From Pseudoflavonifractor phocaeensis (GTDB lineage: Bacteria > Bacillota > Clostridia > Oscillospirales > Oscillospiraceae): DNA of 64,000 nt. Location of the stretch: assembly GCF_021531375.1 (NCBI RefSeq), contig NZ_JADYTU010000008.1, positions 1 through 64,000 on the forward strand. Direction: 5' to 3'. Under the pieces are notes generated by a model. The model made no database searches and was not told the DNA's origin. It saw nothing but the letters and a program-made list of their open reading frames with translations. Shown piece by piece: positions 26,819 through 34,513 of this stretch; within the stretch, counting starts at the first letter, position 1, and the number at the start of each line of letters is the position of its first letter. The translations under genes were made by a program, and so were the position numbers.

Positions 26819-27994
26819 ATGAAGCAAGAATGGAAGCTTTGGCTCCGGTGTGGAGTCACTCTGTTTATCCTGTATCTGGCGATCCACTATTGGGGACCCT
26901 TCTGCCACCTGGCTTCCCTGGCGGTGGGAGCCGCCTCCCCCCTTCTGCTTGGCGGTGTCATCGCCTACGCGGTCAATATCCTGATGAGCTTTTATGAGCG
27001 GCACTGCTTCCCCCGCGGGGCCGGAGCCGCCGCCGGAATCCGCCGCCCCGTCTGTCTGCTGCTGGCCTTTGCCAGCTTGGCCGGTCTGGTCTTTCTGATC
27101 GTCCGAATGATCCTGCCGGAGCTGGTGCAGTGCGTGGGGCTGCTGCTCCAAAAGGCCGCCCCCCTGGCGGAGGAGTTGGGCGTACTGCTGAACAAGAATC
27201 TGGATCTGTCCCTGATCCTCAATTCCTACGGCGCCGCCCTCACCGACGGCACCGTAGACTGGCGGGAGGCCCTGTCAACCGCCCTGAAATGGCTGGGCCA
27301 GGGGTTGGGCGGCGTCATGGGTTCGGTCCTCTCTCTGTTTTCCTCCCTGTTCTCCGCCGCCTTTACCTCCGTCATCAGTCTGATCTTCTCCATCTATCTG
27401 TTGATGGACAAGGAGCGGTTGAGCCGCCAAGCCTCCCTGCTGCTGCGGACCTATCTGAAGCCCGGCTGGTACGAACGGCTGATGTATTTCCTGCGGACCT
27501 TGAACGGCTGCTTCCGCCGCTTCCTGGTGGGCCAGTGTACCGAGGCGGTGATCCTGGGCCTGCTGTGCATGGCTGGGATGCTGCTGTTCCGCTTCCCTTA
27601 CGCCACTATGGTGGGAGCCCTGATCGGCTTCACCGCGCTGATCCCGGTGGCGGGCGCCTACATCGGCGCGGGGGTGGGCGCCTTTATGATCTTCACCGTC
27701 TCCCCGGTCAAGGCCCTGCTGTTTCTGGTATTCATCGTGGTACTCCAGCAGCTGGAGGGCAACCTGATCTACCCCAAGGTGGTAGGCTCCTCCATCGGTC
27801 TGCCCGGCATCTGGGTGCTGGTTGCCGTCACCGTGGGCGGCGGTATTCTGGGCATCTTCGGTATGCTGCTGGCCGTCCCCCTGGCCGCCGCCTGCTACCA
27901 AATGGTGCGGGAGGACGTGAGAAAGCGGACCGCATCTCTCCCTGAGGACATTCCGTCAAAGGCTCCGGCAGATGACCCGGAGCGGCCTGAATGA
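26819..27994 (+). CDS. AI-2E family (PerM/YdbO-like) membrane protein
   Basis: A 391-residue protein with about seven to eight membrane segments and the family signature GLPGIWVLVAVTVGGGILGIFGMLLAVPLAAACYQM near the C-terminus. Members are described as exporters of varied substrates, so the AI-2 name should not be taken literally. GGAGGTCACT lies directly before ATG 26819; the in-frame GTG at 26801 precedes that site. It is 43 bases after rimM and probably cotranscribed. Confidence 0.88.
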   Translation: MKQEWKLWLRCGVTLFILYLAIHYWGPFCHLASLAVGAASPLLLGGVIAYAVNILMSFYERHCFPRGAGAAAGIRRPVCLLLAFASLAGLVFLIVRMILPELVQCVGLLLQKAAPLAEELGVLLNKNLDLSLILNSYGAALTDGTVDWREALSTALKWLGQGLGGVMGSVLSLFSSLFSAAFTSVISLIFSIYLLMDKERLSRQASLLLRTYLKPGWYERLMYFLRTLNGCFRRFLVGQCTEAVILGLLCMAGMLLFRFPYATMVGALIGFTALIPVAGAYIGAGVGAFMIFTVSPVKALLFLVFIVVLQQLEGNLIYPKVVGSSIGLPGIWVLVAVTVGGGILGIFGMLLAVPLAAACYQMVREDVRKRTASLPEDIPSKAPADDPERPE

Positions 27995-27997
27995 CAT

Positions 27998-28039
27998 AAA
28001 AAACGCGCTGAGTATCATGATACTCAGTGCGTTTTTTAT
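27998..28039. terminator. Bidirectional terminator between convergent transporter genes
   Basis: A long palindrome centred on ATCATGAT (near 28017/28018) with arms ACGCGCTGAGTATC and its inverse (one G-T pair), flanked by A and T runs. It serves the AI-2E-like gene and the EamA gene. Confidence 0.92.
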
Positions 28040-28068
28040 CGCAACCCAAATAATGCCAAAGGGAGCGC

Positions 28069-28992
28069 TCAAGCTAATCGCTCCACCTTCTCTTCCGCCG
28101 TTCTCTTCCCCCGCAGAGCGTCCCACTGGGACAGGATCAGGCCCAGCAGAGTCAGGACCGCGCCTCCCAGGGAGGCGGGGGTCATGGACTCGTGGAGGAC
28201 TGCCGCTGAGCAGACCAAGGTGATGACCGGTGAGAGATAGATGTACACGCTGGTCTTCACTGCACCCAGCACACCCACGGCAAAGCCCCAGGTAACGAAA
28301 CACAGGGCGCAGGCCCCGATGCCCAGATAGAGGAAGGTCCCCGTGTAGAGCGGGTCGGCAAACCGCTCCAGCCCCCACCGAAAATCCATCAGAAAGACAG
28401 CGGGGAGCATAAAGACCAGACCGTACAGGAAGGTGCGCCGGGTGGTCTGGAGCACCGAGTAGCCGTAGGTCCCGATCTGCCGGACCAGCAGGGAGTACAC
28501 CCCCCATACCGCCGCAGCCCCCAAAGCCAGCAGATCGCCCCGCCAGTCCAGAGACACCGCGGACAGGCTCGGAAAGCTGATGAGGCAGATGCCCGCCATG
28601 GCGGTGACGAAGCCCAGGAAGAACCGGACGCTGGGCCGCCCCTCCTCCTTGCCCGCCGCCCAGGCGAAGAGGGCAGTGAACAAGGGGGCGGCGGTGACGA
28701 TGACCCCGACGTTGGCGGCCGTGGTATAGGACAGGGCGATATTTTCCATCAGATAGTAGAGACAGGCTCCCGTCAAGCCGGCGGCGGCAAAGGTCAGCTC
28801 CTGCCGCCGGTCCCGCACCCGAAGCAGATGGGGACAGGCCACGAACAGGGCCGCCACACCCAAGACAAAGCGGAAAATCAGGATCTCCGCCGGGGTAAAG
28901 GCCCGCAGCAGGATCTTGGTGGCGATGAAGGTAGTGCCCCAATTCAAAACCGTAAACAGAGCGGCCAGGTGGCCCAGCGCCCGTTTGTCCAT
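28069..28992 (-). CDS. EamA/DMT-family transporter
   Basis: A 307-residue protein with ten predicted membrane helices and two EamA repeats (VLNWGTTFIATKILLRAFTPAEILIFRF in the first, SLLVRQIGTYGYSVLQTTRRTFLYG in the second). Substrate unknown; the family exports metabolites or drugs. GGGAGAGGA lies before ATG 28992; the longer frame runs through the upstream terminator and is rejected. Confidence 0.88.
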   Translation of the reverse strand: MDKRALGHLAALFTVLNWGTTFIATKILLRAFTPAEILIFRFVLGVAALFVACPHLLRVRDRRQELTFAAAGLTGACLYYLMENIALSYTTAANVGVIVTAAPLFTALFAWAAGKEEGRPSVRFFLGFVTAMAGICLISFPSLSAVSLDWRGDLLALGAAAVWGVYSLLVRQIGTYGYSVLQTTRRTFLYGLVFMLPAVFLMDFRWGLERFADPLYTGTFLYLGIGACALCFVTWGFAVGVLGAVKTSVYIYLSPVITLVCSAAVLHESMTPASLGGAVLTLLGLILSQWDALRGKRTAEEKVERLA

Positions 28993-29022
28993 AACATATC
29001 CTCTCCCAATTGCAGCATACAA

Positions 29023-29055
29023 AAAGGTCCGGACCGCGCCGCGGTCCGGACCTTT
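29023..29055 (-). terminator. Terminator after the cytidylate-kinase-like gene
   Basis: AAAGGTCCGGACCGC / GCGGTCCGGACCTTT around a 3-base loop, flanked by T and A runs. Confidence 0.92.
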
Positions 29056-29120
29056 GATCCAGAAACGCTTTGTCAGCAGACAAAAGCAAGTATACTTGAT
29101 TCTGCCGGAAAAAGCCAGTC

Positions 29121-29744
29121 TCAATTTTCCTTTTTTTCGCCCGACAGGCCGGCAGCGGCCAAAATAATGTCCGGGCACCGCTCCACGCCCAGCGCCTGGC
29201 TGTCCAGGGACAGATGATAATTCTGGCACACGCCCCAGTCCCTGCCGGTATAGTGTTTATAGTTGACCCTGCGCTTTTTGTCTTTGTCCTGGAGGCGCTG
29301 CTCCGGGCTCCGTTCCGACTGGCCGTACAGGCGGACGATACGCTCCGCCCGGAAGGCCATGGGCGCGTGGACAAAGACGTGGAAGCAGTCCTCCCGCTCC
29401 CGCAAAATATAGTCGGCGCAGCGGCCCACGATGACGCAGTTGCCTTTCTCCGCCAGCTCCGCGATCACATCCCTCTGGATGCACCACAGAAAGTCGGAGG
29501 CGGACATGCCCTTCATAACCCCCGGCGTTCCCTGGCCCGAGAGGACATAGGACAGGATGCTGCCGGTGGAGGCAAACTCTCCCCGGTCCTCAATGAAGGC
29601 AGGGTCGAAGCCGGTCTTGGCCGCCACCTCCTTCACCAGTTCCTTGTCGTAATAGCTCCAGCCCAGCCGGTTGGCCAGCTCCTTGGCGATGCTCCGACCG
29701 CCGCTGCCAAATTCCCGGCTGACGGTAATGATCTTCTTCTCCAT
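29121..29744 (-). CDS. Cytidylate kinase-like family protein
   Basis: A 207-residue P-loop protein of the family that resembles cytidylate kinase (PF13189 type). The N-terminus IITVSREFGSGGRSIAKELANRLGWSYYDKELV contains the P-loop. NCVIVGRCADYILRE and the C-terminal YKHYTGRDWG region are typical. Its physiological substrate is not established. It is 30 bases downstream of the CarD-like gene and ends at a strong terminator. Confidence 0.88.
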   Translation of the reverse strand: MEKKIITVSREFGSGGRSIAKELANRLGWSYYDKELVKEVAAKTGFDPAFIEDRGEFASTGSILSYVLSGQGTPGVMKGMSASDFLWCIQRDVIAELAEKGNCVIVGRCADYILREREDCFHVFVHAPMAFRAERIVRLYGQSERSPEQRLQDKDKKRRVNYKHYTGRDWGVCQNYHLSLDSQALGVERCPDIILAAAGLSGEKKEN

Positions 29745-29774
29745 AAAGTGTTCCTCCTTGACAGTTCCTGCCGT

Positions 29775-30308
29775 TCAGTTCTTTTCTTCCCGAACGCTGC
29801 TCTGCTCCAGTTCTTCCACCCGGCGGCTGATATACTCCGCCACCCGGTCCGGAGCAATGCCCAGGGCCGCGGCCAGTTCCCCGTGGAGCATATCCTGGGC
29901 CCGTTTGAAGGTCCGCTCATCCACCTGGCCCAGATGCCGCCCCCGCTGTGCCGCACCCCGGCCCTTGGCGTAGATGGCCCGGATCAGCCGCACCAAGTCC
30001 ACGCAGTCATAGCTCTTCAGCAATGCCTGGTAGTGCTCGTTGAGCAGGCGGGGGTTGTTGCTCTCATAAACTTCCGCCGGGATCTCCGGGATCCGGTCGA
30101 TGAGGGCCTCCGCCTCCTCCCGGGTCATGACCGGTCTGGTATAGACCGTGGTATCCACCGGCGTGAAGATCTTTCCCGCCCGGAACAGGGGGGCCAGAGT
30201 ATAGTAGCTGGTCCCCTTCTGGGCTCCCCGCATCTCCAGCGGGCCTACGGACTCCACCCGGCAGACGCCCTCCGCGCCATAGACGATCAGCGCTCCTACC
30301 TGATACAT
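29775..30308 (-). CDS. CarD-like transcriptional regulator
   Basis: A 177-residue protein with the CarD/CdnL/TRCF RNA-polymerase interaction domain at the N-terminus (MYQVGALIVYGAEGVCRVESVGPLEMRG...YYTLAPLFRAGKIFTPVDT). A helical C-terminal domain follows. Such proteins bind RNAP beta and adjust open complexes, often at rRNA promoters. ATG 30308 is supported by GGAGG 9 bases upstream; the longer frame has no ribosome-binding site. Confidence 0.9.
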   Translation of the reverse strand: MYQVGALIVYGAEGVCRVESVGPLEMRGAQKGTSYYTLAPLFRAGKIFTPVDTTVYTRPVMTREEAEALIDRIPEIPAEVYESNNPRLLNEHYQALLKSYDCVDLVRLIRAIYAKGRGAAQRGRHLGQVDERTFKRAQDMLHGELAAALGIAPDRVAEYISRRVEELEQSSVREEKN

Positions 30309-30408
30309 CTGTCCACACCTCCTGCTGTTTCTGTCAATGACAGCAACGTGCGGCTTACACTGTCCCTTCCGGGGCGCACTCCTGTAAACCACACGCTGTT
30401 TTAATTAA

Positions 30409-30438
30409 AATATAGCATATTTTCACAGGAGATGTAAG
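30409..30438 (-). promoter_or_regulatory. Promoter of the CarD-like operon
   Basis: CTTACA (30438-30433) and TATATT (30414-30409) with an 18-base spacer on the minus strand, about 100 bases before the start codon. Confidence 0.5.
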
Positions 30439-30466
30439 AAAAATTTTTGTGATTCCCTTGTTTTTG

Positions 30467-31851
30467 TTATGTTTTGGCTTTTTCCGCGGCGATTGCCTTC
30501 TTCAGCTGCCGGTCTGTCTGAAGGACGATCCAGACCGACGCGAAAAAGGCCGCCACATCGGACACCGGCATGGAATACAGCACACCCATCAGTCCAAAGG
30601 CCCGGGGCAGCAGCACTACCAGGGGGACCGCCAGGATCACTTCCCGGAACAGGGACAAAAAGGTGGATTGGATCGGTTTCCCCAGGGATTGCAGGAAAAT
30701 GAAGGAAGCCTTGTTGACGCAGGCCAGCACGATCATACACAGGTAGATCCGAAAGGTGAGGACGGCAAACTGCTCGTACAGCTGGCTCTCGCTGCCAAAA
30801 AGCCCGATCAGCTGCCGGGGAAAGGCCTCCACCAGCACAAAGGAGATCACGCCCAGAACCGCCTCGGCGGACAGCAGCTTCCACATCAGCTCCCGGACCC
30901 GTTCAAACCGCCGGGCGCCGAAGTTGAAGCCCACCACAGGGATACAGCCCGCCGCCATTCCGATCACGATGGAGATGACGATCTGGAACACCTTCATTAC
31001 GATGCCCAGCACCGTCAGGGGAATATCCTCTCCATAGATAGACTGTCCGCCGTAGAGCCGCAGCATATTGTTGGTAGTGGCCATGGCGATGACCAGGGAG
31101 ATCTGGCTTAAAAAGCTGCAGAAGCCCAGGGGGATAAATTTCCCCATCAGCGACGCGCGCAGCGGGAAACTGCCCCGTCTCAGCCGCACCGCCTTCATCC
31201 GGCCCAGGTACCAGAGCGCCAGCCCAGCCGTGATGATCTGGCCCGCCACGGTGGCAATGGCCGCTCCCTTTACGCCCCAGCCCAATACAAAGATGGCAAT
31301 GGGGTCCAGGATCACGTTGGCAACCGCTCCCGCCAGGGTGGATATCATGGCAAACTGGGGGCTGCCGTCGGAGCGGATGATGGGGTTCATGGTCTGGCCG
31401 AACATATAGAAGGGAATGCCCAGGCTGATCCAGGTGAAGTAGTCCCAGGCATAGGCGTAATTGCTCTCCGTGGCGCCGAATAGGCGCAGGATGGGATCTC
31501 TGGCCGCCAGATAGACCGCAGCCAGGACCAGACCGCTGCCCAGGGCAAGGACCACGGCGTTGCCCACGGTGCGGTGGGCGCTCTCCTGGTCCCGGCGGCC
31601 CAGGCTGATACTGACGAAGGAGCAGGCGCCGTCCCCGATCATGGTGGCCACGGCCAGCGCCGCTACCGTCAGGGGAAAGACCACGTTGGTGGCTCCGTTG
31701 CCCAGCATGCCCACGCCCCAACCGATGAAGCCTGGTCCACAATGTTGTAGAGGGCCGCCACCAGCAGGGATATGACACAGGGGACCGCGAACTTCAGCAT
31801 CAGCTTCCCCACCCGCTCGGTGACCAAAAATTGATTGTTCTCTTGTTCCAT
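30467..31851 (-). pseudogene. MATE-family efflux transporter, frameshifted near 31730
   Basis: The first 40 codons (MEQENNQFLVTERVGKLMLK...NIVDQ, from ATG 31851 with GGAGGA upstream) and the remaining about 415 codons (GMLGNGATNVVFPLTVAALAVATMIGDGACSF...) together form a normal MATE transporter of about 461 residues. They are in different frames. GACCAG is followed by GCTTCATCGG where the family expects Gln-Ile-Phe-Ile-Gly, so one base is missing near 31729-31733; the total length of 1385 bases is one short of a whole reading frame. Either the gene is freshly inactivated or this is a sequencing error, since no other damage is visible. Twelve-helix drug/metabolite:cation antiport is the family function. 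Confidence 0.85.
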
Positions 31852-31959
31852 GCTATGATCTTCCTCCTATGAATCGAATGCCGCGCAAAACTCCATGGGG
31901 CCCAACGCACCTCGGAGCAGAACTCGGCGCATTCCCCATTTGAATTTTGGTTTGCGCAA

Positions 31960-32003
31960 CAAAAAAAGAAATGCGCAAGTCCGGTTCGGACTTACGCATT
32001 TCT
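31960..32003 (-). terminator. Intrinsic terminator in the MATE leader (possible attenuator)
   Basis: A 17-bp stem with one mismatch (31967-31983 against 31987-32003, loop of 3) followed on the minus strand by seven T. It starts about 10 bases after the predicted transcription start of the MATE gene, whose ATG is another 108 bases downstream. There is no other minus-strand gene whose end it could serve. Confidence 0.75.
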
Positions 32004-32019
32004 GCTACACAACAGCTAT

Positions 32020-32048
32020 ATTTTAGAAAAAAATTTTGATTTTGTCAA
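32020..32048 (-). promoter_or_regulatory. Promoter of the MATE gene
   Basis: Minus-strand TTGACA (32048-32043), 17 bases, TAAAAT (32025-32020). Confidence 0.8.
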
Positions 32049-32083
32049 GTTTTTTCTCCTATGGCGATTTTGCGGGCAAAATC

Positions 32084-32092
32084 TGATATAAT
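32084..32092 (+). promoter_or_regulatory. Extended -10 promoter of the HAD-like gene
   Basis: TGATATAAT, an extended -10 element; no convincing -35 at 16-18 bases. It is divergent from the MATE promoter and the transcript would have a leader of about 97 bases. Confidence 0.55.
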
Positions 32093-32195
32093 ATCAGCAG
32101 CCCCCTCCCCTGTTCTGGGTGGCCATGACGGGAGTGTGCGGCATGGAATCCATATTTCAGAAAGGACAACGCCCCTCAGCGGGCTGGAAACTGCC

Positions 32196-32639
32196 ATGAG
32201 ACTGCAAGGCGCGATTTTTGACCTTGACGGAGCCCTGCTGGACCGGGCCGGGGCTTCCCTGCCCGGACTGGACCCCTTCCTCTCTCTGATGAAGGTGGAG
32301 GACGTCTGGATGTACCTGGTCACCGGGGGTTCCTCGGCCCAGGCCCGCCGGGTTCTGGACCACAGCGGCCTGTCCCCCTTCTTTCGGGGCATTTTGTCCG
32401 CCCCTGAGCATGGGGTCTCCGTCACGGCCCCTGCCCTCTATGAAAAAGCGGTGCGGCGGCTGCGGACCGCCCTGCCCGCCACGGCGGTCTTTACCGCCAG
32501 GGAGGACATGGTCCCCGTTCTGAAGGCGGCAGGTTTTCCTGTGGTCCTGGTGGGACCGGGACACCCACCCGAACTCCAGGCCATGGCGGACCAGGTCATC
32601 GAGGACTACGGCGCCATGACCCGCCGGGTGGAGGGCTGA
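32196..32639 (+). CDS. Small HAD-superfamily-like protein
   Basis: A 147-residue protein starting MRLQGAIFDLDGALLDR, which matches HAD motif I (DxD), with VTGGSS as a possible motif II and a distal PVVLVGPGHPP stretch. It is too short for a cap domain and the motif III/IV acids are not clear, so activity as a phosphatase is unproven. The ribosome-binding site is weak; the start overlaps the stop of a possible 24-codon upstream frame (32125-32199, ATGA overlap). Confidence 0.6.
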   Translation: MRLQGAIFDLDGALLDRAGASLPGLDPFLSLMKVEDVWMYLVTGGSSAQARRVLDHSGLSPFFRGILSAPEHGVSVTAPALYEKAVRRLRTALPATAVFTAREDMVPVLKAAGFPVVLVGPGHPPELQAMADQVIEDYGAMTRRVEG

Positions 32640-32659
32640 AGCCTGCCGCCCCGGAAGCA

Positions 32660-32688
32660 TTGCTTTTTTCCAGTATCTGTGTTACACT
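32660..32688 (+). promoter_or_regulatory. Promoter of the ECF S-component gene
   Basis: TTGCTT (32660-32665), 17 bases, TACACT (32683-32688). The leader up to the ATG at 32786 contains a GC-rich hairpin (about 32705-32733) but no riboswitch consensus that I recognise. Confidence 0.55.
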
Positions 32689-32785
32689 CAAGAGCAGGTT
32701 TATGCCCGGCGGCGGTCTTGCCCGGCCGCCGCCCAAATATTGCGCTGCATCCATGGATTTGGAGCGGCAGCAGGAGGAATTGAAT

Positions 32786-33424
32786 ATGAATCGCAAAATG
32801 AACGTACGCTACCTGGCAGAACTGGCCCTGCTGACGGCCATCGTCCTCATCATGGCCTACACCCCCCTGGGTTATCTGAAGACCCCCTGGGGTGTGGAGA
32901 TCACCTTCATCGTCATCCCTGTGGCGGTGGGTGCCGTCATTCTGGGCCCCGCGGCCGGCGCTTTCCTGGGACTGGTCTTTGGTTTGACCAGCTTTGGTCA
33001 GTGCTTCGGCGCCAGCCCTCTGGGCGTGATCTTCCTTCAGGAGAACCCTGTGGGCACCTTTTTCTGCTGCGTCGTCAACCGCGTGCTGGTGGGACTGGTC
33101 CCGGGCCTGCTCTATCTGGTCCTGAAGCGCTTTGACAAGACCCGCATTGCCGGGATCGCCGTGTGCTGCTTCCTGACTCCCGCCTTGAACACGCTGCTGT
33201 ATATCGTGGGCAACTGGATGATCTTCTCCGACACCTGGCTGTCCCTCTCCGTCAGCACCTACGGCTACGCCGGTGAGGGCGGGATCAGCCTGCTGGGCTT
33301 CATGCTGAGCCTGGTGGCTGTCAACGGCCTAGCCGAGGCCATCACCTGCACGGTGCTTGGCACCGCCGTCTGCAAGGCCCTGCAAAAGACCTTACATCGA
33401 AACGAGGTGTCCACCGCCGCATGA
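32786..33424 (+). CDS. ECF transporter substrate-binding (S) component
   Basis: A 212-residue membrane protein with about six helices and the S-component layout: NVRYLAELALLTAIVLIMAYTPLGYL, then GVEITFIVIPVAVGAVILGPAAGAFLGLVFGLTSFGQ. Such proteins bind a vitamin and dock to a shared EcfA/A'/T module encoded elsewhere. The overall look (PLGYL, GxxFGxxSF) is near folate/pantothenate-type S components, but the ligand is not certain. CAGGAGGAATTGAAT precedes the ATG. Its stop overlaps the start of the P1 peptidase (ATGA). Confidence 0.82.
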   Translation: MNRKMNVRYLAELALLTAIVLIMAYTPLGYLKTPWGVEITFIVIPVAVGAVILGPAAGAFLGLVFGLTSFGQCFGASPLGVIFLQENPVGTFFCCVVNRVLVGLVPGLLYLVLKRFDKTRIAGIAVCCFLTPALNTLLYIVGNWMIFSDTWLSLSVSTYGYAGEGGISLLGFMLSLVAVNGLAEAITCTVLGTAVCKALQKTLHRNEVSTAA

Positions 33425-34386
33425 AAGAGATCGGCATTATGGACGTAGGCGGCTTCCGGGTGGGACATGCCCAGAACGAAGAGGCCGCCACCGGCTGCAC
33501 CGTGATCCTCTGTGACCAGATGAGCCCCGCCGGTCTGGATGTTCGTGGCGGCGGCCCCGCCTCCCGGGAGTCCCAGATCCTGAACCCGGTGGCCAACGCC
33601 GAGGGCATCAATGCGGTGCTCCTCTCCGGCGGTAGCGCCTTCGGGCTGGACGCCGCCGGCGGCGTTCAAAAGTACCTGGAGGAGCGGGACATCGGCTTTG
33701 ACGTGGGGGTTACCAAGGTCCCCCTGGTCAGCCAGTCCTGTCTGTTCGATTTGACCGTGGGGAGCAAGGACGTCCGTCCCGACGCCGCCATGGCCTACGC
33801 CGCCTGTGAGAATGCCCGCGCCGACGCCCCCAACGAGGGCAATGTGGGCGCCGGCACCGGCTGTTCCGTGGGCAAGTACCGCGGGATGGAACGGGCCATG
33901 AAGTCCGGCTTCGGCACCTACGCCCTCCAGGCGGGCGCGCTGAAAGTGGGGGCTCTGGTGGCTGTCAACGCTCTGGGCGACATCTACGGACCGGAGGGAA
34001 CGCAGATCGCCGGTCTGCTCAATCCGGAGCGGAACGGCCTGTCCAGCACTCTGGATGAGCTGTTCCACGACGTCACGCTGGCGGAAAACCTCTTTACCGG
34101 AAACACCACCCTGGGCGTGATCGTCACCAACGCCAAGTTCCATAAGACCCAGCTGACCAAGATCGCCGGCATGACCCACAACGGCTACGCCCGGGCCATC
34201 CGTCCCGTCCACACGACAGCGGACGGCGACAGCATCTACGCCCTGTCCCTGGGCCAGATCCCCGGCGACGTAAACGTGGTGGGCGCCATGGCCGCCATGG
34301 CCATGGAACGGGCCATCGTCCGGGCCGTCCGGGCCGCCGGCTCCGCCTACGGTCTGCCCGGCTATGACGCCATCCACGGCGGCTGA
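33421..34386 (+). CDS. P1-family N-terminal-nucleophile peptidase (DmpA/NylC-like)
   Basis: A 321-residue Ntn-hydrolase of the S58/P1 family. Visible family blocks are GFRVGHAQNEEAATGCTVILC, LLSGGSAFGLDAAGGVQKYLEE, NEGNVGAGTGCSVGKY and ALKVGALVAVNALGDIY. The probable self-cleavage point is Asn228/Thr229 in TGNTTLGVIVTNA, matching the Asn-Thr cleavage of NylC-type enzymes. These enzymes cleave small peptides, beta-aminopeptides or omega-amino-acid amides. It is translationally coupled to the ECF S component, which suggests that the peptidase releases or trims the imported ligand; that is inference. Confidence 0.88.
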   Translation: MKEIGIMDVGGFRVGHAQNEEAATGCTVILCDQMSPAGLDVRGGGPASRESQILNPVANAEGINAVLLSGGSAFGLDAAGGVQKYLEERDIGFDVGVTKVPLVSQSCLFDLTVGSKDVRPDAAMAYAACENARADAPNEGNVGAGTGCSVGKYRGMERAMKSGFGTYALQAGALKVGALVAVNALGDIYGPEGTQIAGLLNPERNGLSSTLDELFHDVTLAENLFTGNTTLGVIVTNAKFHKTQLTKIAGMTHNGYARAIRPVHTTADGDSIYALSLGQIPGDVNVVGAMAAMAMERAIVRAVRAAGSAYGLPGYDAIHGG

Positions 34387-34405
34387 ATCATCCAATATCA
34401 TAATC

Positions 34406-34445
34406 AAATACGGCAGCGAGGGGGCAAACTCGCTGCCGTATTTTT
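34406..34445 (+). terminator. Terminator after the P1 peptidase gene
   Basis: AAATACGGCAGCGAG / CTCGCTGCCGTATTT with an 8-base loop and a T run. Confidence 0.93.
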
Positions 34446-34450
34446 ACGCA

Positions 34451-34496
34451 AAAGCCCCCGGAAACGGCCTGTTTGGGCCGCTTCCGGGGGACTTTT
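34451..34496 (-). terminator. Terminator after the pyrophosphatase gene
   Basis: A second hairpin with arms AAAGCCCCCGGAA and TTCCGGGGGACTTTT (inner CGGCC/GGGCCG), placed just past the stop of the minus-strand pyrophosphatase gene. Confidence 0.85.
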
Positions 34497-34513
34497 ATGG
34501 TTGTTACCCTGCC

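Noticed and set aside
31852-31940. 28-codon frame in the MATE leader ending right before the MATE start
   Set aside because: No ribosome-binding site; it reads through the MATE SD. It lies after the terminator, so it cannot control it in the usual way.
32125-32199. 24-codon frame overlapping the start of the HAD-like gene (ATGA)
   Set aside because: The overlap is typical of coupled genes, but its start has no SD and the peptide is not recognised; too little to call a leader peptide.
32690-32785. Leader of the ECF S-component gene considered as a vitamin riboswitch
   Set aside because: Only a GC-rich hairpin is seen; none of the TPP, cobalamin, THF or FMN consensus blocks is present.
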